Positions 7,901-16,043 of a DNA stretch of 24,152 bases are shown in pieces. Both the position numbers and the translations under genes were made by a program. Source of the DNA: Roseiarcus sp049509635 (lineage in GTDB: Bacteria > Pseudomonadota > Alphaproteobacteria > Rhizobiales > Beijerinckiaceae); NCBI GenBank assembly GCA_049509635.1, contig JBEKZS010000056.1:1-24152 (forward strand), given 5' to 3'. Position 1 is the stretch's first letter, and every line of letters starts with the position of its first letter. The notes under the pieces are model-generated. The model searched no databases. It saw only the letters and a list, made by a program, of their open reading frames with translations, and was not told the origin of the DNA.

Positions 7901-8759
7901 GCTGCGCAATCCCGGCGGCCGGATCGTGAACCGGCTGCCGGCCGGCGACGATGCCGCGGCGAGGCGCGCAAGGAGCGCGCTCGCCGGGCTGAAGAGGGAC
8001 CTCCGGCAAACGATCCAGCAGCAGGCCGCGCGACTGCACGAGGCGATGTGCGCCGGCCGGATCTGGCCGACCGCCGGAATCGAGGCCGATCTGTTCGGGC
8101 ATCCGATCGTCGGCCGCCTTTGCGAGGGCCTGATTTTCGTCGGCTTCGACGCGGACCGGATGACGGCGGCGAGCTTTCGGCCGCTCGGCGCCGGCGGCTA
8201 CGCCGGCTCGCAGGACGAGCCGATCGCGCTCGTCGCCTTCGCCGGCGTCGGAATCGCCCATCGCGCGCTGCTCGACGACGCGCAGGCGCGGAGCTGGCGC
8301 GAGCGCTTGTCCGGCCATCGGATCGCGCCGCTGTTCGAGCAGTTGGCGCGCCCGCTCCTGCTTGCCGACGCTGCGCGGCCCGACGACGACGCGATCCGCG
8401 ACCGCGAAGGCTGGATGCTCGAAACATTCGCCCTGCGCGCGGCGGCGCGCCGGCTCGGCTACCAGCGCGGCGCGCCCGCCGACGGCGCGCATTTCACGAC
8501 CTACCAAAAGTCCTTTCCCACCGCGGAGCGCGTCGCGATCATCGAATTCACGGCGAGCCGGCTTCGTCGGAGCGACGCGCCATGCGCTCTGGTCAGGCTG
8601 AGCTTTGCGCGCAGCGGCGCCCGAGCGGCGCGGCGCCGCGCCGTTCCATTGTCCGCCGTGCCGCCGATTCTGGTGAGCGAGGCGTGGAACGACCTCCACG
8701 CGATCGCCGCCGAGGGTCCGGGCTTCGACCCGGATTGGCGGATCCGGACGCGAAGGTGA
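4995..8759 (+). CDS. giant DUF4132-domain protein with HEAT-like repeats
   Basis: Large cytoplasmic-looking protein, 1254 aa from the GTG at 4995. That GTG is preferred over the in-frame ATG at 4974 because GGAG (4984-4987) lies seven bases before it, while the ATG lacks a ribosome site. There is no signal peptide or membrane helix. Most of the protein is helical and Ala/Arg/Leu-rich, with HEAT-like stretches (for example the region encoded at ~6950-7090, ADWLRARRDRQAVPALRAAL). The C-terminal ~300 residues match DUF4132 (MolR/YehI type). Examples are LKRDLRQTIQQQAARLHEAM from ~999, then a Gly-Arg-x-Trp block, a 'VGIAHRALLDDAQARSWRERL' type block, and a 'LFEQLARPLLLAD' block. The biochemical role of this family is not established. 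It precedes the amidoligase operon by 301 bases on the same strand. Confidence is high for the gene and good for the domain; function is unknown. Confidence 0.85.
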   Translation: MIGETIERIAAAPAAGARFSAGDVAALGRYLADLEVVAQGLASAARRYVLDGEGDAPARLAGAATAPSWDDLYPLQEAKARAARRLFLAPEGWDAAAVRRLGEVVAAYLTVTSQAAQMPGTAASPEFFRALLHGADRCLRGPQPAPAGACWLLDGARCLELLALDGADQAALTDALFATPERHPWGAAPRALLNMAGLGEVLAAAPARALAGARSLDARGRVRFIVFLGRGGVADRPEFCDFLFASVARGRKSEARAAFDALAACPERQVCDRAAAMLGSERAEERLAAVTVLARRATSGARALIERHAPGETARSVRKAIVERLGPLRLAGRPGAASDDAHGYLGIDGARIAIPRAEPPPPDEPPPAGLAAGLEAAVAAANCEAEREFAERRARRAAPPPDEPERRFAPARYAAPYPAEAIGEFVDVMAGRVDPRRATERTRILAAPPGHDYPSAARLYEARLEALLDDPAVTLHHLARLTALLPGPPGLWASHLTDAVEGGSPARRLLAKRAGAAADLRPTLAVCAAVGGDPRTFLTGILEQDWGRLFVDAYAPDPGRVWPVVAENLDLLDQAFGLAPAPPAASLHATRALELLATLPAPPRRHLNTLLDCALDGRKDHKALARAILASTRSVGALIAPFLSSGARSRRIGAADWLRARRDRQAVPALRAALEQERTDAGRAAMLGALDALGDDISDEFDEARLLAQARAGLARTKSAVGACAPLDRLPALAWRDGRRVPSKIARWWVVLADKLKTPGGDARLNLALDRLETTSAERLGTFVLSSFIAYDTLRPTQAEANAFAEANADRLWRSRRRWSPAFRREDAFAMLRRERLGGYRRSAIAHRGILALARGAPAAEAVGMIKAYFRDHRRRARQCKALLDALANNPAPAALQFALAIATRWRAAGVRRHADALVDAIAAARGWTREELADRAIPTAGLDARGALAIATGDGIYTATLGPDLRVALRNPGGRIVNRLPAGDDAAARRARSALAGLKRDLRQTIQQQAARLHEAMCAGRIWPTAGIEADLFGHPIVGRLCEGLIFVGFDADRMTAASFRPLGAGGYAGSQDEPIALVAFAGVGIAHRALLDDAQARSWRERLSGHRIAPLFEQLARPLLLADAARPDDDAIRDREGWMLETFALRAAARRLGYQRGAPADGAHFTTYQKSFPTAERVAIIEFTASRLRRSDAPCALVRLSFARSGARAARRRAVPLSAVPPILVSEAWNDLHAIAAEGPGFDPDWRIRTRR

Positions 8760-9060
8760 CGCGATGAACGGGCGGCGGTCGCCGAGCGGTCGGGACGCAG
8801 CGGCAGTGGATTCGGCAAGACTCCGCTGGCCGCGGCCGTGCGATGCGATCGGCGCCGAGGCTCCGACATCCCGACCGCGCGGCGGCGCAACCCGCGAGAC
8901 AGGCCCGCCGCCAACCCTTGCGGCGCAATGGCGAGAATTTAGGCAATCGCTCGCGACGGCGCCGCGCTCCATTGACATTCGCGGCGGGCTACGGGCCAAA
9001 TCGCGCGACAACCGCTCCGTGCGCGCCCCGCCGCCGCGCCCAACTCCCGAAGGGAACGTC
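8760..9060. other. 301-bp spacer before the amidoligase operon
   Basis: The frame of the downstream gene stays open through this spacer from an ATG at 8764, which has AAGG seven bases before it, so automated callers may add 99 residues. I regard it as non-coding. By a hand count its third-codon GC is about 74%, it uses codons rare in the neighbouring genes (AGA, CTA, CGA), and the encoded sequence is Arg/Pro/Ala low complexity. Family members start about ten residues before the conserved H-x-T-x-Y-x-Y-D motif, matching the TTG at 9061. A TTGACA hexamer at 8972-8977 could be a -35 for the operon, but no good -10 follows. Confidence 0.55.
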
Positions 9061-12000
9061 TTGGCGATTCTGGTCGGACTCCAACACGTCACGCGCTATT
9101 CCTACGATCGTCCCGTCGCGCTCGGGCCCCAAACCGTCCGTCTGCGGCCGGCGCCCCATTGCCGCACCAAGGTGCCGAGCTATTCGCTGAAGGTGACGCC
9201 GGCCGAGCATTTCGTGAACTGGCAGCAGGACCCGCACGGCAATTGGCTGGCGCGCTTCGTCTTCCCTGAGAAGGCCGGGGAATTCAGCGTCTCGGTCGAC
9301 CTCACTGCGGAACTGGCGGTCATCAATCCCTTCGACTTTTTCGTCGAACCCTATGCGGAGGAATTCCCTTTCCAGTATGCCGACGAATTGCGCGCCGATC
9401 TCGCCGCCAATCTCGTCCCCGAGCCGGTCGGCCCGCTGCTCGAGCAATTCGTCGCCGAACTTTCCCACGAGCGCACGCGCACGATCCCGTTCCTGGTCGC
9501 GCTGAATTCGCGGCTGCAGGCGAAGATCGCCTATGTCATCCGCATGGAGCCGGGCGTCCAGGCGCCCGAGGAGACGCTCGCGCTGGGGTCCGGCTCGTGC
9601 CGCGACTCGGCCTGGTTGCTCGTCCAGATCCTGCGCCGGCTCGGTCTGGCGGCGCGCTTCGTCTCGGGCTATCTGATCCAGCTGCGCGCCGACGTCGATC
9701 CGATCGAGGGCCCGATGGGCACGGATCACGATTTCACCGACCTGCACGCCTGGACGGAAGTCTATGTGCCGGGCGCCGGCTGGATCGGCTTCGACGTCAC
9801 GTCCGGCCTCCTGTGCGGCGAGGGTCACCTGCCGCTTTGCGCGACGCCGCACTACCAGTCGGCGGCGCCGATTTCGGGCGTGGTCGAGCCTGCGCAGGTG
9901 ACGTTCGATTTCCACATGAAGGTCGAGCGGCTGCGCGAGGCGCCGCGCGTGACGCTGCCGTTCTCCGACGCGGCCTGGGCGAAGCTCGACGCGCTCGGCG
10001 AGCAGGTCGACCGGGACATCGCCGCCCAGGACATGCGCCTGACCATGGGCGGCGAGCCGACCTTCGTCTCGATCGACGATTACGACGCGCCGGAATGGAA
10101 CACCGCGGCGGTCGGCCCGACCAAACGCGGGCGCGCGGAGGCGCTGATCCGCCGCTTCCAGCGCCGGTTCGCGCCCGGCGGCTTCCTGCATTTCGGCCAG
10201 GGCAAATGGTATCCCGGCGAGAGCCTGCCGCGCTGGGCCTTCTCGCTCTACTGGCGCAAGGACGGCGAGCCGATCTGGAACGATCCGGCCCTGATCGCCG
10301 GCAGCGACGATCCGCGCGCGATCGCCGACGAGGACGCACGGGCGCTCGGCGCCGAGCTCGCCTCACGCCTCGGCATCGAGGCCGACTTTGTCGTGCCCGC
10401 CTATGAGGACGCGGCCTATTGGCTGCTGAAGGAAAATGCGCTGCCGGTCAATGTCGATCCCTCCGATCCGAAGATCGACGATCCCGAGGAGCGCGCGCGC
10501 ATGGTGCGCACCTTCGAGCACGGCCTGTCGCGGCCGACCGGCTTCGTGCTGCCGATCCAGCGCTGGAACGCGGCGGCCTCGACGAAATCGCGCTGGGTCA
10601 GCGAACGCTGGCCGCTGCGGCGCGGCAAGCTGTTTCTCGTTCCCGGGGATTCGCCGGTCGGCTACCGCCTGCCGATGAAGTCGCTCGCCTTCGTGCCGCC
10701 GGCCGCCTTCCCCTACATCCATCAGCAGGACCCGATGGAGCCGCGCGGGCCGCTGCCCGAGCCCGCGCATTTCCAGCGGATGGTCGACGTCGCCCAGGTC
10801 GAGCCGGGCGCGCCGCAGGGCTTTTCCGAGCAGGTCGCGCAGGACGGCGTCGTGCGCACCGCGCTGTCGATCGAGCCGCGCGACGGGGTGCTGTGCGTGT
10901 TCATGCCGCCGGTGCCCAAGCTCGACGACTATTTCGAACTGCTCGCCGCGGTCGAGGCGACCGCGCAGGCCAGAGGCATGCCGGTGCGCATCGAAGGCTA
11001 TGCGCCGCCCTATGATCCACGCATCGATCTGATCAAGGTGACCCCGGATCCCGGCGTGATCGAGGTCAACATCCATCCCGCCGCGTCGTGGCGGCAGGCG
11101 GTCGAGACCACGACCGCCGTCTACGAGGAGGCGCGCCAGACGCGGCTCGGCGTCGACAAGTTCATGGTCGACGGCCGGCACACCGGCACGGGCGGCGGCA
11201 ATCACGTCGTGCTCGGGGGCGCCAGGCCCGAGGATTCGCCGTTCCTGCGCCGGCCCGACCTGCTCGGCAGCCTGATCCTCTACTGGCAGCGCCATCCCTC
11301 GCTGTCCTACCTTTTCTCCGGGCTGTTCATCGGGCCGACGAGCCAGGCGCCGCGGATCGACGAGGCGCGCGACGACCAGCTCTACGAACTGGAGATCGCG
11401 CTCGCCAACCTGCCGCGGCCCGGAGAGCCGGCGCCGCCGGTCTGGCTTGTCGACCGGCTGTTCCGCAACCTGCTGACCGACGTCACCGGCAACACCCATC
11501 GCGCGGAGCTCTGCATCGACAAGCTGTATTCGCCCGACAGCCCGACCGGTCGGCTCGGCCTCGTCGAGTTCCGGTCGTTCGAAATGCCGCCCGACGCGCG
11601 CATGAGTCTGGCCCAGCAGTTGCTGCTGCGCGCGCTCGTCGCCTGGTTCTGGCGCGAGCCGCAGCGCGGCGCGCCGATCCGCTGGGGCACCTCGCTGCAC
11701 GACCGGTTCATGCTGCCGCAGTTCGTCTGGGAGGATTTCCTCGGCGTGCTCGCCGATCTCGGCGACGCCGGCTATCGCTTCGACCCCGATTGGTTCGAGG
11801 CGCAACGCGAATTCCGCTTTCCGCTCTACGGCCGCGTCGAGCATGGCGGCGTCGAGCTGGAAGTCCGTCAGGCGCTCGAGCCCTGGCATGTGATGGGCGA
11901 GGAGACCGGCGGCGGCGGCACGGTGCGCTATGTCGATTCCTCGGTCGAGCGCCTGCAGGTGAGGACCCGCGGGCTCGCGCCGGGCCGCCACGTCATCGCC

Positions 12001-12366
12001 TGCAACGGCCGCAGGATGCCGATGACCGCGACCGGCGCCGCCGGCGAGGCGGTCGCCGGCGTGCGGTTCAAGGCCTGGAAGCCGGTGTCGGGCCTGCATC
12101 CGACCGCGCCCGTGGACGCGCCGCTGACTTTCGACATTCTCGACGGCTGGAGCGGCCGGTCGCTGGGCGGCTGCGTCTACCATGTCGCGCATCCCGGCGG
12201 CCGCAACTACGATACGTCTCCTGTGAACTCCTACGAAGCGGAGGCCCGGCGGCTGGCGCGTTTTCAGGATCACGGCCATACTGGCGGCCACGTGCCCATC
12301 CCCCCCGACGAGTCGAGCCGCGAATTTCCCATGACATTGGACCTGCGGAGACCCCTTGGTCGCTAA
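9061..12366 (+). CDS. transglutaminase-DUF2126 putative amidoligase fusion
   Basis: Predicted 1101-aa two-module enzyme. Residues ~1-300 are a transglutaminase-like protease fold with its N-terminal beta domain (QHVTRYSYDRPVALGPQTVR), catalytic Cys180 (GSGSCRDSAW), His229 (LHAWTEVY) and Asp245 (WIGFDVTSGL). From ~325 to the end is DUF2126, annotated in Pfam as a putative amidoligase with a glutamine-synthetase-like fold, with TMGGEPTF (328-335), the HTGTGGGNH motif (707-715) and a long conserved C-terminus. Length matches the family (~1100). The start is TTG at 9061, with GAAGGGA (9049-9055) five bases upstream. The stop overlaps the next gene by 11 bases, so translation is probably coupled. 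Iyer, Aravind and colleagues proposed that such clusters form amide bonds on peptides and trim them; no substrate is known to me. No signal peptide is seen. Confidence 0.93.
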   Translation: MAILVGLQHVTRYSYDRPVALGPQTVRLRPAPHCRTKVPSYSLKVTPAEHFVNWQQDPHGNWLARFVFPEKAGEFSVSVDLTAELAVINPFDFFVEPYAEEFPFQYADELRADLAANLVPEPVGPLLEQFVAELSHERTRTIPFLVALNSRLQAKIAYVIRMEPGVQAPEETLALGSGSCRDSAWLLVQILRRLGLAARFVSGYLIQLRADVDPIEGPMGTDHDFTDLHAWTEVYVPGAGWIGFDVTSGLLCGEGHLPLCATPHYQSAAPISGVVEPAQVTFDFHMKVERLREAPRVTLPFSDAAWAKLDALGEQVDRDIAAQDMRLTMGGEPTFVSIDDYDAPEWNTAAVGPTKRGRAEALIRRFQRRFAPGGFLHFGQGKWYPGESLPRWAFSLYWRKDGEPIWNDPALIAGSDDPRAIADEDARALGAELASRLGIEADFVVPAYEDAAYWLLKENALPVNVDPSDPKIDDPEERARMVRTFEHGLSRPTGFVLPIQRWNAAASTKSRWVSERWPLRRGKLFLVPGDSPVGYRLPMKSLAFVPPAAFPYIHQQDPMEPRGPLPEPAHFQRMVDVAQVEPGAPQGFSEQVAQDGVVRTALSIEPRDGVLCVFMPPVPKLDDYFELLAAVEATAQARGMPVRIEGYAPPYDPRIDLIKVTPDPGVIEVNIHPAASWRQAVETTTAVYEEARQTRLGVDKFMVDGRHTGTGGGNHVVLGGARPEDSPFLRRPDLLGSLILYWQRHPSLSYLFSGLFIGPTSQAPRIDEARDDQLYELEIALANLPRPGEPAPPVWLVDRLFRNLLTDVTGNTHRAELCIDKLYSPDSPTGRLGLVEFRSFEMPPDARMSLAQQLLLRALVAWFWREPQRGAPIRWGTSLHDRFMLPQFVWEDFLGVLADLGDAGYRFDPDWFEAQREFRFPLYGRVEHGGVELEVRQALEPWHVMGEETGGGGTVRYVDSSVERLQVRTRGLAPGRHVIACNGRRMPMTATGAAGEAVAGVRFKAWKPVSGLHPTAPVDAPLTFDILDGWSGRSLGGCVYHVAHPGGRNYDTSPVNSYEAEARRLARFQDHGHTGGHVPIPPDESSREFPMTLDLRRPLGR

Positions 12367-14878
12367 GTCCCGGTCCGCGGCGAGGAATCGCGACCCCGTC
12401 GGCGAACGCGTCGCGGCGTGGACGCAAGGCTATGTCCCGCTCGATGGGACGCCGGACGAATTCATCGGGGGCGATGGCGCGGTGCGCCCCCATTGGCGCC
12501 ATCTGCTGAATGCGCTCGCCGGTCTCGACCAGGAGGCGATCGAACAGCGGTTGGAATCGGCCAACCAGCGTATCCGTGCGATGGGCATGTCGTACCGGGT
12601 GCAGGGCGAGAGCGCCGAGCGCGCATGGCCATTGAGCCGTGTGCCGTTGCTGATCCCGGAGAGCGAATGGCGCGAGATCGCTCGCGGCGTCGAGCAGCGC
12701 GCCGAACTGTTCGAGCGCGTGCTCGCCGACATCTACGGCCCCGGCGCCCTGGTCGCCGACGGCGCGCTGCCCGCCGCCGCCATGACCGGATCGTCGGATT
12801 TTCTGGCCTCGTTGCGCGGCGTCGCGCCGCCCGGCGGGCGCTGGCTGCGCCTCTACGCCGCCGATATCGGACGCGGCCCCGACGGGCGCTGGTGGGTGCT
12901 CGGCGACCGCACTCAGGCGCCCTCCGGCTCGGGCTACGCGCTCGAGAACCGGCTCGTCGTCTCGCAGGCCTTTCCCAGTCTCTACGCCGAAATGAAGGTG
13001 CAGCGGCTGGCGCCGTTCTTTCGAGAATTCCGCGCCGGGCTGCGCGCGAGCGCCCAGCGTTCGGGCCCGCGCATCTGCATCCTCACGCCGGGCCCGTGGA
13101 GCCAGACCTATTTCGAACAGGCCTATCTCGCGCGCTATCTCGGCTTTCTGCTCGTCGAGGGCGGCGACCTGGTCATGCGCGAGGGCCATATCTTCGTGCG
13201 CACGATCGCCGGGCTGAAGCGCGCCGACGTGCTGTGGCGCCACGTCGACGCCGACTGGTGCGATCCCGTCGAGCTCAATCCGGCCTCCCATATCGGCGTG
13301 CCCGGCCTGGTCGATGCGATCCGCGCCGGCGGGGTGGCGGTCGAGAACATGCCCGGCTCCGGGCTCCTGGAAGCGCGCGCGCTGCTCGCCTTCCTGCCCG
13401 GCCTCGCCCGGCGCCTGCTCGGCGAGGATCTCCTGATGCCGAGCATCGCGACCTGGTGGTGCGGCCAGGCCGGCGAGCGCGAGCGGGTTCTGGATTCGCT
13501 CGGCGAGATCGCGATCGCCGGCGCCTTCGGCGACCAGATCGGCGGCTTCGAGGGCCAGCGCAGCATCGTCGGCGCCGAGCTCTCGCGGGCCGATCGCGCG
13601 CGCCTGGCGCAGGGCATAGCGGCGCGCGGCGTCGATTACGTCGGGCAGGACATCGTGCGTCTGTCCACCACGCCGCGCTGGGAGAACGGGCGGTTCGCGC
13701 CGCGGCCGTTCGTGCTGCGGGTCTACGCCGCCGCCACGCCCGAGGGCTGGCGCGTGATGCCAGGCGGCTTCTGCCGCGTCTCCGACCAGCCCGACGCGCG
13801 CGCGGTCTCGATGGGCGAGGGCGTCGAATCGGCCGACGTCTGGGTGCTCAGCGACCGCCCGGTCGAGGCGACCAGCCTGCTGCCCTCGCCCGAGAAGGTG
13901 CGCATCATCCGGCTGCTCGGCAATCTGCCGAGCCGCGCCGCCGACAATCTGTTCTGGTTCGGCCGCTATCTCGAACGCGAGGAGGCGACGCTGCGGCTGG
14001 CGCGCTGCATGAGCGGCCGGGCGATGGACCCGGACACGCCGGCCGAGGGCGCGCGCCAGTCGCTCGAGAAGCTCAAGGGGATTCTGCTGGCCTGGGGCGC
14101 CGTCTCGCCGGCGGCCGCCCGGGAATCGGCGGCTGTTGCAAGCGCGATCGCGCTGCGCGACCCCGAGGCGAGCGGCTCGGCGCTGTCGATCGCGCGGGCC
14201 GCGCGCAACGCCGCCTCGGTGATTCGCGAGCGCCTGAACCCCGAGACCTGGCGGCTGATCGGGCGGCTCGAGACCTGCATTCTGGGCGCGCCCGACCGCG
14301 CGCTGCTGGAGCCCGAGATCGTCGATTGCGCCGACGAAGCGCTGACCACGATCGCCGCGCTGTCGGGCCTGTTCGACGAGAATTTCAACCGCGGCGCCGG
14401 CTGGATCTTCTACGACATGGGCCGGCGCATCGAGCGCGGCATCAACACCTGCCGGCTCGCCCGGCAGTTCGCCGGCCGCGACCCGAGCGCGCATAATCTC
14501 GACGTCCTGCTCGACCTCATCGATTCCCAGATCACCTACCGCTCGCGCTATCTCACCGGCGTCGCGCCGGGTCCGGTGCGCGACATGGCGCTGCTCGATC
14601 CCTTCAACCCGCGCTCGGTCGCCTTCCAGGTCGCCGCCAGCGACGATCACATGGCGGCGCTGCCGATCCTGCGCCAGGACGGCATGCTCGAGGAGCCGCG
14701 CCGCCTGTCGACCCAGTTGCGGGCGGATCTGGCGACCCAGGACGCCGACAAGATCGACGATCTCGCAATCCTCGGCTTCGAGCAGCGCCTGATGGCGCTC
14801 GCCGAGGCGATCGCGGCGCGATACTTCCTGCAGGGCGCCAATCACGCGCGCGCGGAAAAGGTCACGGGCCTCGCGTGA
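12356..14878 (+). CDS. circularly permuted ATP-grasp / alpha-E fusion protein
   Basis: Predicted 840-aa protein fusing two families that are often separate genes. Residues ~20-515 match the circularly permuted ATP-grasp group (DUF404/DUF407; GYVPLDGTPDEF, then VPLLIPESEW at 97-106, and DRTQAPSGSGYALENR at 184-199). These are expected to use ATP to activate a carboxylate for ligation to an amine. Residues ~520-835 are an alpha-E (DUF403) helical domain, starting LPSRAADNLFWFGRYLEREE and containing NFNRGAGWIFYDMGRRIERG. The start is TTG at 12356, with GGAG (12347-12350) five bases before it and 11 bases of overlap with the upstream gene. The end overlaps the next gene by four bases. It is the presumed ligase partner of the DUF2126 protein; the actual reaction is inferred, not shown. 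Confidence 0.93.
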   Translation: MVAKSRSAARNRDPVGERVAAWTQGYVPLDGTPDEFIGGDGAVRPHWRHLLNALAGLDQEAIEQRLESANQRIRAMGMSYRVQGESAERAWPLSRVPLLIPESEWREIARGVEQRAELFERVLADIYGPGALVADGALPAAAMTGSSDFLASLRGVAPPGGRWLRLYAADIGRGPDGRWWVLGDRTQAPSGSGYALENRLVVSQAFPSLYAEMKVQRLAPFFREFRAGLRASAQRSGPRICILTPGPWSQTYFEQAYLARYLGFLLVEGGDLVMREGHIFVRTIAGLKRADVLWRHVDADWCDPVELNPASHIGVPGLVDAIRAGGVAVENMPGSGLLEARALLAFLPGLARRLLGEDLLMPSIATWWCGQAGERERVLDSLGEIAIAGAFGDQIGGFEGQRSIVGAELSRADRARLAQGIAARGVDYVGQDIVRLSTTPRWENGRFAPRPFVLRVYAAATPEGWRVMPGGFCRVSDQPDARAVSMGEGVESADVWVLSDRPVEATSLLPSPEKVRIIRLLGNLPSRAADNLFWFGRYLEREEATLRLARCMSGRAMDPDTPAEGARQSLEKLKGILLAWGAVSPAAARESAAVASAIALRDPEASGSALSIARAARNAASVIRERLNPETWRLIGRLETCILGAPDRALLEPEIVDCADEALTTIAALSGLFDENFNRGAGWIFYDMGRRIERGINTCRLARQFAGRDPSAHNLDVLLDLIDSQITYRSRYLTGVAPGPVRDMALLDPFNPRSVAFQVAASDDHMAALPILRQDGMLEEPRRLSTQLRADLATQDADKIDDLAILGFEQRLMALAEAIAARYFLQGANHARAEKVTGLA

Positions 14879-15756
14879 TCTACGACGTGCGCCATCTCAC
14901 CCGCTACCGCTATGGGGCGCCGGTCGCCGCCAACACGTGCACGCTGCGCCTGTTGCTGCCCTCGACCGACGGACAATTGGTCGAACGCAGCGAGATCGAC
15001 GTCGCCCCGCCCCCGGACCAATGGAACGAGCGCGCCGACATATTCGGCAACCGCGTCGTGCGGATGCGCATCGAAGCGCCGCATCGCGAACTGGTCATCC
15101 GCTCCGCCGCGCGGGTCGAGGTCCGGCGACCGACGCCGCCGGCGCCCGGCCTGACGCCGGCCTGGGAGACGGTCGCGCGCGACGCCACCGCCTCCACGTC
15201 GCTCGGCGCCGAATCGCCCGCCTTCGCGCTCTACGGCAGCCGGCTGGTCAAGGTGTTCGAGGCCGCGACGCTCTACGCGCGCGAGAGCTTTCCGCCGCGC
15301 CGGCCGATCTACGAGGCCGCGATCGAACTCAACGCGCGCATCAAAGCCGACTTCAAGTATGATTCCAAGGCGACGGCGGTCACCACCGCGCCTGCCGACG
15401 CCTTCGCCAAGCGCGGCGGCGTCTGCCAGGACTTCGCCCATATCATGATCGCGGGCCTGCGCGGGCTCGGCCTGCCGGCGCTCTACGTCAGCGGCTACAT
15501 CCGCACCGTCCCCCCGCCCGGCCGGCCGCGCCTCGCCGGCGCCGACGCCTCGCACGCCTGGGTCAATGTCTGGTGCGGCCAGGAGTTCGGCTGGCTCGGC
15601 CTCGATCCCACCAATGCGATTCCGGTCGGCGACGACCATATCGTCACCGCGGTCGGGCGCGACTATTCGGACGCCGCGCCGGTCGAGGGCGTGATTCTCT
15701 CGTCCGGGCGGCAGAAGCTCGATGTCGCGGTCGACGTGATCCCGGTCGGCGGCTGA
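14875..15756 (+). CDS. stand-alone transglutaminase-family protein
   Basis: Predicted 293-aa cytoplasmic transglutaminase-like cysteine protease/amidase. It has the N-terminal beta domain (YDVRHLTRYRYGAPVAANTC) and the catalytic triad Cys184 (GGVCQDFAH), His227 (DASHAWVNVW) and Asp244 (WLGLDPTNA), all present. Its length is normal for the COG1305 members found with alpha-E and ATP-grasp genes. The GTG start at 14875 overlaps the upstream TGA in the tetranucleotide GTGA, so it is the third, coupled gene of the operon. In the predicted system it would hydrolyse or transfer the amide bonds that the two ligase-type proteins make. It ends only 32 bases from the convergent minus-strand 84-aa gene; no clear terminator lies between them. 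Confidence 0.93.
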   Translation: MIYDVRHLTRYRYGAPVAANTCTLRLLLPSTDGQLVERSEIDVAPPPDQWNERADIFGNRVVRMRIEAPHRELVIRSAARVEVRRPTPPAPGLTPAWETVARDATASTSLGAESPAFALYGSRLVKVFEAATLYARESFPPRRPIYEAAIELNARIKADFKYDSKATAVTTAPADAFAKRGGVCQDFAHIMIAGLRGLGLPALYVSGYIRTVPPPGRPRLAGADASHAWVNVWCGQEFGWLGLDPTNAIPVGDDHIVTAVGRDYSDAAPVEGVILSSGRQKLDVAVDVIPVGG

Positions 15757-15788
15757 AGCGGTTTCGACGCGCCGCCTCGCCCCGCTCG

Positions 15789-16043
15789 CTAATGATTGCG
15801 GGTGAGGCGGTCCGAGGCGCCAGGCGCGACGAAATTCGGGATCGGCGCGGCCTCGGATTCGGCCAAGGCGAGGCTCGCCAGATCCCGAACCGCCGCAGCC
15901 GCGCCGCGACCCTTGGCGCCCGCCTCGCGCAGGAGCGCGCGCACTTCCTCGTCCGGCGCCGACAGCAGTTCGGCGGCGAGCGCGTCCAGCAATGCGGCGA
16001 GGTCGCGCTCCGGCGTCCGATCCTTCCGCGGATTCCCGGTCAT
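15789..16043 (-). CDS. 84-aa protein coupled to the sigma factor, unknown
   Basis: Small acidic and Ala/Leu-rich protein, 84 aa, from an ATG whose first bases overlap the sigma-factor stop codon as ATGA (16043-16040), so translational coupling is very likely. Residues ~14-62 look like two amphipathic helices (LAALLDALAAELLSAPDEEV, then an AAAAVRDLASLALAE segment). The tail is PIPNFVAPGASDRLTRNH. There is no membrane segment and no Cys, so it is not a classical membrane-bound or zinc-binding anti-sigma factor. I do not recognise the family. By position, the simplest guesses are a cytoplasmic regulator of the sigma-like protein or an accessory subunit. Confidence 0.65.
   Translation of the reverse strand: MTGNPRKDRTPERDLAALLDALAAELLSAPDEEVRALLREAGAKGRGAAAAVRDLASLALAESEAAPIPNFVAPGASDRLTRNH

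Noticed and set aside
8764..9060. 99-residue N-terminal extension of the DUF2126 protein from ATG 8764
   Set aside because: It has a possible ribosome site (AAGG). However, its third-position GC is lower by hand count, it has rare codons AGA, CTA and CGA, and family members begin near the TTG at 9061, which has a better Shine-Dalgarno.
12068..14845. 925-codon minus-strand open frame
   Set aside because: Antisense shadow of the ATP-grasp/alpha-E gene. The plus strand carries the recognised domains.
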